Source: an uncultured Chlamydiaceae bacterium
Lineage (GTDB): Bacteria > Chlamydiota > Chlamydiia > Chlamydiales > Parachlamydiaceae
NCBI GenBank assembly: GCA_945957185.1
Contig: CAMFKA010000048.1
Span: 1-11,371 of the forward strand
Reading direction: 5' to 3'
DNA: 11,371 nt
Shown: positions 6,652 through 11,371 of the stretch, piece by piece
Position numbering within the stretch: the first letter of the stretch is position 1
Layout: every line of letters starts with the position of its first letter
The notes under the pieces: generated by a model
Database searches by the model: none
What the model saw: the letters and a program-made list of their open reading frames with translations, nothing else
What the model was told of the DNA's origin: nothing
Made by a program: the position numbers and the translations under genes

Positions 6652-9600
6652 AGGAAAGCAACAAGGGTATAAGCCGGAGTACCAACCTTCCCCTCAAAAA
6701 GGAAATCAGAGAACGACAGCGGTAGTATTGAGCATTGTCACTTGCTTATTCATGTGTGCGTTAGGTTATGAAATTATTCAGTTGAATCAGCAGAAAGCCG
6801 CCGGGACTCCTCCATCTCCGGTGGGAAACAAAAGAGCGTCCGGAGAACCTTCCCGTCCCATTGCATATCGTGAATCCGTTTCAAGCGATTATGACGATGA
6901 TGATGAGTACATGAATTACGAAATAAAAGCTTTGAGAGAGCAGAATCGACGTCAAGCAGCAAAAATCAAATCTTTGAAACAGGAAATTGTGAATCGTCTG
7001 CAGGAGCAGCACGATTTGAAGGCCACTTTATTCAAGCAAGAAGGCGACCCTAGGGACAAAGCCCGTATTGCGGAGCTGAATAACCAGTTGGCGCAGAAAG
7101 AGATGGTGACAATGCAGCTGCAGCACCAGTTGAAAGAACTGGAAGTTGAAAAGCAGCAATTTGATAAAAAGATGCTCCACGCCGAAGTGACGAAAGAGGC
7201 TTTGACAAGCATGTTGGAGCAGCAGCGTTCGGTTCGAGATCAGGAAATATCGAAATTAAAATCGCAAATTTCGACGCTGGAGAAGCAAAGGGAAGCTGAG
7301 AACTTGAACGCCACTTCAAGGATGTTGCAGTATGAAGACACGCAACAACGCTTGAGAGAATCTGTAGAAGACTCCAACTACGCCCACTTCTATTTGGAAT
7401 CGGAAATCAATCACTTAAAAGAATCTCTAGCCAGCAGTCAGGAAGAGCGCAGAAGCCTCGAAAACGACCTCTTAGAACAACTGTACAACACAGTAGCTTC
7501 ATTGGAATTGACCGAGTTGGAGACAGCTACGCTAAAAAATAAGCTACGCGGCGCCTATGTGAAACACAACAAATCGTTAAAAGAGAACAATCAGAAAATT
7601 TCGCGACTCGAAAAGGAAATTGCCGAGCATCGCAAGCATTTGAAAGAGAAAAATGCGTTATTCGATTCGATCCACGATGTTTATAGCGTTGCTCTCATCC
7701 AAACCAAAACAGAAATCGATGATGTCGCAAACCTTTATGAGGAAGAGAAAGAGAAGTCTCAGACATTAGAAAACGAGCTCGCAAAAGAGCGGGACGTTTT
7801 GCAAACTCTTCAACGCAACTATCGCAACTTAAAAAAGGACCGCAAGCTATCGTTAGAAGTCGAAAGGAAACTGGTGGATTCAAACGAAAAGATAGCGTTT
7901 TTGCAAGCCGAACTCGACGTTCAAAAATTTTCACTTGCTGAAAGAGAAAAGCATTTAGATCAACTCAATCAGGGAAGAACAGCGCTAGAGAGCAAATATC
8001 AAGATAAAATCCAGGAATTATCCGCTACACTGCACCATGAGCAGACCAACAAATCAAACATGGAAGTGCATATCGAATATCTATCCGGAAAGTTAGAGCT
8101 TGAAAATGCGCGTCATCAAACCACAAAATCAGCTCTTCAGGAGCTATCGTCAACATTGCACGATCTGGAATCTCAGGTGCAGCATACCGCACAAACCGAA
8201 GACGACTTAAAAAAGAGCAATGTCCGCGCTATAGCCCTCCAAAAAGAGTTGGAAAGGCAGCAAGAGCTCTTATCGTCAAAAGAGCAACAAATTGGCGTCA
8301 ACTTACAAAAAGAGCAGGAAGCGATTGCGCGCTTGGAAAAAGAGTTAGAAGCGAACAAAGACGCTGTTTACGACAAGCAGATGCAGCTTTTAGCTATCGA
8401 ACAATCGAAAAAAGAATTAGAGCAGCAGCTTCACACACACATTAAAAGTTTAACAAGTGAGTTGGAGCAGGAGCGCGCCTACATTGCATCTTTGGAAAAT
8501 GAGTTGAGAGAAACTCAGAGTGAATTACAACAAGAGAAGCAAGCTCACGAATCGACAAAAACAGTCTACACCGACCTCAACACAACCAAAAAAACTCTTG
8601 AAGAACAAAACCGCTACAACGCCAGCTTGCAAAAATCGCTGGAGGAAAACAAGCAGAAGCTTGCGGAGCTGGAAGCCGAACTCGATATCCGCCAAGGCGT
8701 TTTGGAAACAAAGGATTACCACCTCCAATCTACTGTCATGAAGCAGTCTCAAGTCGTTTCACGACTCGAGCAAGAGCTTTCTCGCCACAAATCTGAACTG
8801 GAAGAGAAGCACCAAACCTTAAATCTTACCAGCGCGGAACAAAAGAAACTGGAGCAAGATTTAAACAATCGTATTACAGCGTTAACTCAAGAGTTGGCGC
8901 AGGAAAAAAAGCAGCATGACAATATCCTAAGCTCCGTAGAAAGAGAACTCAGCGTAGAAAAAACGCAAGTCGATACGCTGAAGCGACAAATTGCCACTCT
9001 CAACGAGCAGCTGGAAAAAGAACAAGCCTCTTATGCAACACTTAGGGAGACACTAGAAGAGTCGAGAATCTCGCTCATCGATCAAACGTCTCTTCAAGAT
9101 GCCCTGAACGACCAACACCGCTATAGCGCAAGACTGGAAAAGTCTTTGGGCGAAAGCGTTTCGCGTGCTGAAACGCTGCAACGCTCTATCGACGAGCTTA
9201 ACGCGCAACTGCAATCGAACGATCAACGCTACGAAAGTCTTCTCAAACAGGAGAAGCAAAACATTGTAAGCCTACTGCAAGAGCAGCAAGGAGCACAGAA
9301 TTTGATTACTGCTCGAGAATACGAGATCCAGAAATTAAAGGAAGAGCTGAATCTGCAAGTGTCGCTAACAGAATCGTACGACAACAGAATCAAAGAGCTT
9401 CAAAATCAAGAGTCGGAACGCGTGTCGCAACTGAAAACACAAATCAACTCCTACGTTGCACTGGTCGACACCAAAGAGGAGATGCTACGCGAGTATAAAC
9501 AGAGAGAAGAAGAAATTCACAACAGCTTGATGAATGAGATCGCTCAGTTGACCAACAACGTCGAAAGCGAAGCGCAACAATCGAAACATCTGCGTGACCA

Positions 9601-9847
9601 GATGCGTACAGTGGAAGAGCGTTATACTGCAGAACAGAATCATTCGAAGCAAATTCAAGAGCAATTAGAAAGAAGCGAACACACCGTCGCGACTTTGGAA
9701 TCTGAATTGCGACAATTTCAAACCGAGAGGACTCACACATCCGAGAGAATTGCGGAGCTTGAAACGCAGCTCAATGAGCTATTGCGCAGTGCGAGAGCTA
9801 AAGAAACTGCAGATGCCAAGAGGTTCGACAGATTTAATCACCGGTAA
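6641..9847 (+). CDS. Giant membrane-anchored coiled-coil protein
   Basis: 1068 residues. The ATG at 6641 has AAGGA eight bases upstream (6628-6632). Residues 1-24 are polar with Lys and Arg, 25-46 form one hydrophobic membrane segment (TTAVVLSIVTCLFMCALGYEII), 47-80 are a Pro/Gly/Ser linker and 83-89 an acidic DYDDDDE stretch. From about 93 to 1055 the chain is a heptad-rich coiled coil. After P137 there is no proline, cysteine or tryptophan at all. The central part contains degenerate internal copies (for example 555-611 against 699-755). The tail ends in basic residues (KRFDRFNHR). Such proteins act as rods, tethers or scaffolds; no enzyme motif is visible and no homologue can be named. Topology is unclear because both sides of the membrane segment carry net positive charge. 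It could be an envelope-anchored structural protein or a secreted host-facing tether. It diverges from the yyaL-type gene and overlaps the converging PRTase-like gene by 14 bases. No convincing promoter of its own was found in the 207-base divergent region: TTGACT at 6525-6530 lacks a matching -10. Confidence 0.85.
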   Translation: MANEGKQQGYKPEYQPSPQKGNQRTTAVVLSIVTCLFMCALGYEIIQLNQQKAAGTPPSPVGNKRASGEPSRPIAYRESVSSDYDDDDEYMNYEIKALREQNRRQAAKIKSLKQEIVNRLQEQHDLKATLFKQEGDPRDKARIAELNNQLAQKEMVTMQLQHQLKELEVEKQQFDKKMLHAEVTKEALTSMLEQQRSVRDQEISKLKSQISTLEKQREAENLNATSRMLQYEDTQQRLRESVEDSNYAHFYLESEINHLKESLASSQEERRSLENDLLEQLYNTVASLELTELETATLKNKLRGAYVKHNKSLKENNQKISRLEKEIAEHRKHLKEKNALFDSIHDVYSVALIQTKTEIDDVANLYEEEKEKSQTLENELAKERDVLQTLQRNYRNLKKDRKLSLEVERKLVDSNEKIAFLQAELDVQKFSLAEREKHLDQLNQGRTALESKYQDKIQELSATLHHEQTNKSNMEVHIEYLSGKLELENARHQTTKSALQELSSTLHDLESQVQHTAQTEDDLKKSNVRAIALQKELERQQELLSSKEQQIGVNLQKEQEAIARLEKELEANKDAVYDKQMQLLAIEQSKKELEQQLHTHIKSLTSELEQERAYIASLENELRETQSELQQEKQAHESTKTVYTDLNTTKKTLEEQNRYNASLQKSLEENKQKLAELEAELDIRQGVLETKDYHLQSTVMKQSQVVSRLEQELSRHKSELEEKHQTLNLTSAEQKKLEQDLNNRITALTQELAQEKKQHDNILSSVERELSVEKTQVDTLKRQIATLNEQLEKEQASYATLRETLEESRISLIDQTSLQDALNDQHRYSARLEKSLGESVSRAETLQRSIDELNAQLQSNDQRYESLLKQEKQNIVSLLQEQQGAQNLITAREYEIQKLKEELNLQVSLTESYDNRIKELQNQESERVSQLKTQINSYVALVDTKEEMLREYKQREEEIHNSLMNEIAQLTNNVESEAQQSKHLRDQMRTVEERYTAEQNHSKQIQEQLERSEHTVATLESELRQFQTERTHTSERIAELETQLNELLRSARAKETADAKRFDRFNHR

Positions 9848-11069
9848 CAAAAGCGTAAGGGCGTTTAACGATATCTGTTCTCTCGATAAATGCATCCTGT
9901 CCTTTAAGCTCCATATCGGTTTCATCTTCGGGAACCTTCATTGCCCAACGCCCAAACCCTAAAGGCATGTTGTCGGGAATCCGCCAATCGGTGACGGTAA
10001 GGTAAGAACCAATTTGGCAGGTAAAGGCAATAGTGGGAACTAGTTTGTGAAATGCTCGTCTTTCCTCAATTACCAAATCATCACCCGCATTTCGAATACG
10101 TTGCGAGCCAACAATGATCTGTAAATTTAAATGACTATCAGCTTTTAGCTGCTCCAACTTTTTCATTGCCGGATTTGAAACAAAAGGAACGACGAGATAG
10201 ATAGTGCGGGACTCATCGCTCTTCTTTTCGATCGCATGGATTGTCTCTACCAATTGAGTTCCACTGTAAGCGCAATCGTCAAAAAGAACGATGGGCATGC
10301 TGGGGTCTTCCGGTAAGGTCAATTGCTCCCGAGGAGTGTCAATATCATAACCGCTGACAGGATTAGTATTTTGATAACCTAATGTGATCCACGTAGATGG
10401 GGGTGTTGTCAGATTTTTTAATGCTAAAGAGGCAACCCATTGAGAGCTCTTCCCTGTTGCAAATCCGACTGCGTATATTTTGTGGGTAATTTCTGTGTTG
10501 AGTTGTTCTAAACACTGTTTTAGCGCGTCATCAAACATCTGCATGGTGATATGCAAAAAGTTCGTATCCCAAACCTTTCGGAAAGTTTGTTGGAAGTTCG
10601 CCGGCAAACGTGCAATGTAGCGTTCCAGCGCTTCATAATTGACAACTTGAATATCTTTTGAAGGGCGTTTTGGGCACACATGCAACGGAATCTCCCTCAG
10701 TTCCATGAGGATTTGTGTTTCAATGAGTTCCTTGGTGCTATAACCTTCAAAAGCAATTCTTGATTCATGAGGAATTTGATAAGGGATCTGTCGGTAAGCC
10801 TGTGGCGCAGAAGTGGAGGGTGCGGATAACGGTGGCGTGGATTGAATCTTTGTTCTTCCGACAAGAGATTCCCCCAATGCAAGCAATCCCAACACAGGAA
10901 CAATAATAATAGAAGCTACGACAAGGATGATTCTGTTCACGGCGGTGAAAATTTTGTGATTTTCAGGGAGAGAATCGAAAGTTTTGTACAGGTGTCCCAT
11001 AAAAGCAGAGAATTGTAATTGGATGGGTTGACTGCGGGTTAAAGTATTATTTTGAATAGTTAGTGACAT
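9834..11069 (-). CDS. Membrane-anchored phosphoribosyltransferase-fold protein
   Basis: 411 residues. Residues 1-44 are polar, 46-67 form a hydrophobic segment (RIILVVASIIIVPVLGLLALG), then comes a Ser/Pro/Thr-rich linker (75-100). The C-terminal part looks like a type I phosphoribosyltransferase fold: KIYAVGFATGKSSQWVASLAL at 197-217 (strand, loop, helix), the PRPP-loop-like PIVLFDDCAYSGTQL at 259-273 with the acidic pair D264-D265 and S269-G270-T271, TIYLVVPFVS at 289-298, and a late TDWRIPDNMPLG at 360-371. PRTases move ribose-5-phosphate from PRPP to a base, or have become regulators. Substrate cannot be read here. The N-terminal membrane segment is unusual for a metabolic PRTase and suggests a lineage-specific, possibly exported protein. 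It is too short for the bilobed hydrophobic domain of an Inc protein. AAGG eight bases before the ATG is a good ribosome-binding site. The stop overlaps the end of the coiled-coil gene. Confidence 0.65.
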   Translation of the reverse strand: MSLTIQNNTLTRSQPIQLQFSAFMGHLYKTFDSLPENHKIFTAVNRIILVVASIIIVPVLGLLALGESLVGRTKIQSTPPLSAPSTSAPQAYRQIPYQIPHESRIAFEGYSTKELIETQILMELREIPLHVCPKRPSKDIQVVNYEALERYIARLPANFQQTFRKVWDTNFLHITMQMFDDALKQCLEQLNTEITHKIYAVGFATGKSSQWVASLALKNLTTPPSTWITLGYQNTNPVSGYDIDTPREQLTLPEDPSMPIVLFDDCAYSGTQLVETIHAIEKKSDESRTIYLVVPFVSNPAMKKLEQLKADSHLNLQIIVGSQRIRNAGDDLVIEERRAFHKLVPTIAFTCQIGSYLTVTDWRIPDNMPLGFGRWAMKVPEDETDMELKGQDAFIERTDIVKRPYAFVTGD

Positions 11070-11097
11070 AAATAAAACCTTGTTAAATTAAATAATT

Positions 11098-11126
11098 ATT
11101 ATATTAAAATAAAAATTGTTTGTAAA
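11098..11126 (-). promoter_or_regulatory. Near-consensus sigma70 promoter of the PRTase-like gene
   Basis: On the minus strand TTTACA (11121-11126) and a perfect TATAAT (11098-11103) are separated by exactly 17 bases. The predicted start near 11091 gives a leader of about 22 bases to the ATG at 11067-11069. The surrounding 11070-11135 stretch is almost entirely A and T, which is typical of upstream regions but also raises the chance of a fortuitous match. Confidence 0.6.
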
Positions 11127-11192
11127 TAAAATAATGGAAAAATTGGACATGGACGAGTTGGACCCAATGGTGTCAACTTAAGCATTTATGTC

Positions 11193-11205
11193 GACCTTTC
11201 AGGTC
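11193..11205. repeat. Small perfect hairpin GACCT-ttc-AGGTC
   Basis: A perfect 5-bp stem with a 3-base loop. It has the same 5-3-5 geometry as two hairpins further right (11277-11289 and 11343-11355), which suggests it belongs to the same repeat family. No T-run follows it directly, so it is not a standard terminator. Confidence 0.5.
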
Positions 11206-11227
11206 TCAGATTGTTGTTTTGATCTTA

Positions 11228-11264
11228 CCCAGGTTTCCGTTCGCTGTGCTCACTCCAACCTGGG
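11228..11264. repeat. Inverted repeat CCCAGGTT ... AACCTGGG
   Basis: Perfect 8-bp arms (11228-11235 and 11257-11264) around a 21-base loop rich in C and T (TCCGTTCGCTGTGCTCACTCC). The right arm shares its last four bases with the larger inverted repeat starting at 11261, so the two structures would compete. From memory, similar CCCAGGTT/TGGGCTATGATAT strings occur as dispersed noncoding repeats in several bacterial groups; this is recall, not a search result. Confidence 0.6.
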
Positions 11265-11371
11265 CTATGATATTCCGTCCCTACGGGACTTAACGCGTTT
11301 TCTATTACGACAATAGTTTTTGAACACGATTTCTGCAGCTGAAGCCCAAAGGGCTGAAATATCATAGCCCA
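11261..11371. repeat. REP/REPIN-like composite inverted repeat, probably cut by the window edge
   Basis: TGGGCTATGATATT (11261-11274) and its exact reverse complement (11358-11371) form a 14-bp outer stem. Inside it are three hairpins: GTCCC-tac-GGGAC (11277-11289), CTATT-acgac-AATAG followed by a T-run (11302-11321), and AGCCC-aaa-GGGCT (11343-11355). Paired inverted units of this size resemble REPINs, which are spread by RAYT (TnpA_REP) enzymes in other bacteria. No such enzyme gene is in the window. The right arm touches the last base, so the element probably continues. The 11127-11371 stretch contains no supported gene. Confidence 0.6.

Noticed and set aside
9834..11069. Chlamydial inclusion membrane (Inc) protein
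   Set aside because: Inc proteins carry a bilobed hydrophobic domain of about 40 or more residues; here only one segment of about 22 is visible.
11134..11181. 15-codon ORF (MEKLDMDELDPMVST) upstream of the PRTase-like promoter
   Set aside because: Very short, no ribosome-binding site, and beside a repeat region; no evidence of coding.
11193..11371. CRISPR array
   Set aside because: The hairpin units differ in sequence and spacing, there are no identical repeats with unique spacers, and no cas gene.

Overview
The window looks like a piece of chromosome from a bacterium of the order Chlamydiales, more likely an amoeba- or animal-associated relative of the Waddlia/Parachlamydia kind than a Chlamydia. 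The argument has three parts. First, an RsbW-type anti-sigma kinase gene is preceded by an LptE-like lipoprotein gene and a secreted BamD-like TPR gene, which from memory resembles the CT547-CT548-CT549 order of C. trachomatis. Second, the BamD-like protein is very rich in cysteine, which fits a disulfide-linked chlamydial envelope. Third, there are host-interaction-style proteins (a membrane-anchored giant coiled coil and a membrane-anchored phosphoribosyltransferase-fold protein). Genus is not certain, and no database search was possible.

Layout. Positions 1-75 hold the last codons of a rightward gene. From 6433 leftward to 72 there are five genes on the minus strand: a thioredoxin-domain/DUF255 protein (YyaL/SSP411 family), a 689-residue cytoplasmic TPR protein, a secreted Cys-rich TPR protein (BamD-like), an LptE-like lipoprotein and an RsbW-like kinase. 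Gaps are 56, 57, -4 and 28 bases, so they may form one transcription unit read from a good sigma70-type promoter at 6475-6502, with a possible weak internal promoter before the TPR gene. On the plus strand, 6641-9847 encodes a 1068-residue protein with one N-terminal membrane segment and about 930 residues of uninterrupted coiled coil. An 18-codon ORF with its own ribosome-binding site overlaps its start. A 411-residue membrane-anchored phosphoribosyltransferase-like gene converges on it and overlaps its end by 14 bases. This last gene has a near-consensus promoter at 11098-11126. The final ~240 bases carry no gene but hold small hairpins and a 14-bp inverted repeat, a REP/REPIN-like element that probably runs off the window.

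How the genes may work together. The LptE-like and BamD-like proteins point to outer-membrane assembly, and RsbW to partner-switching control of a sigma factor. The TPR and YyaL-type proteins have no assigned role here. The coiled-coil and PRTase proteins look lineage-specific. The most distinctive observations are the repeat-built, Pro/Cys/Trp-free coiled coil with its overlapping small ORF, the strict 41-residue TPR periodicity in the 689-residue protein, and the multi-hairpin repeat at the right edge.
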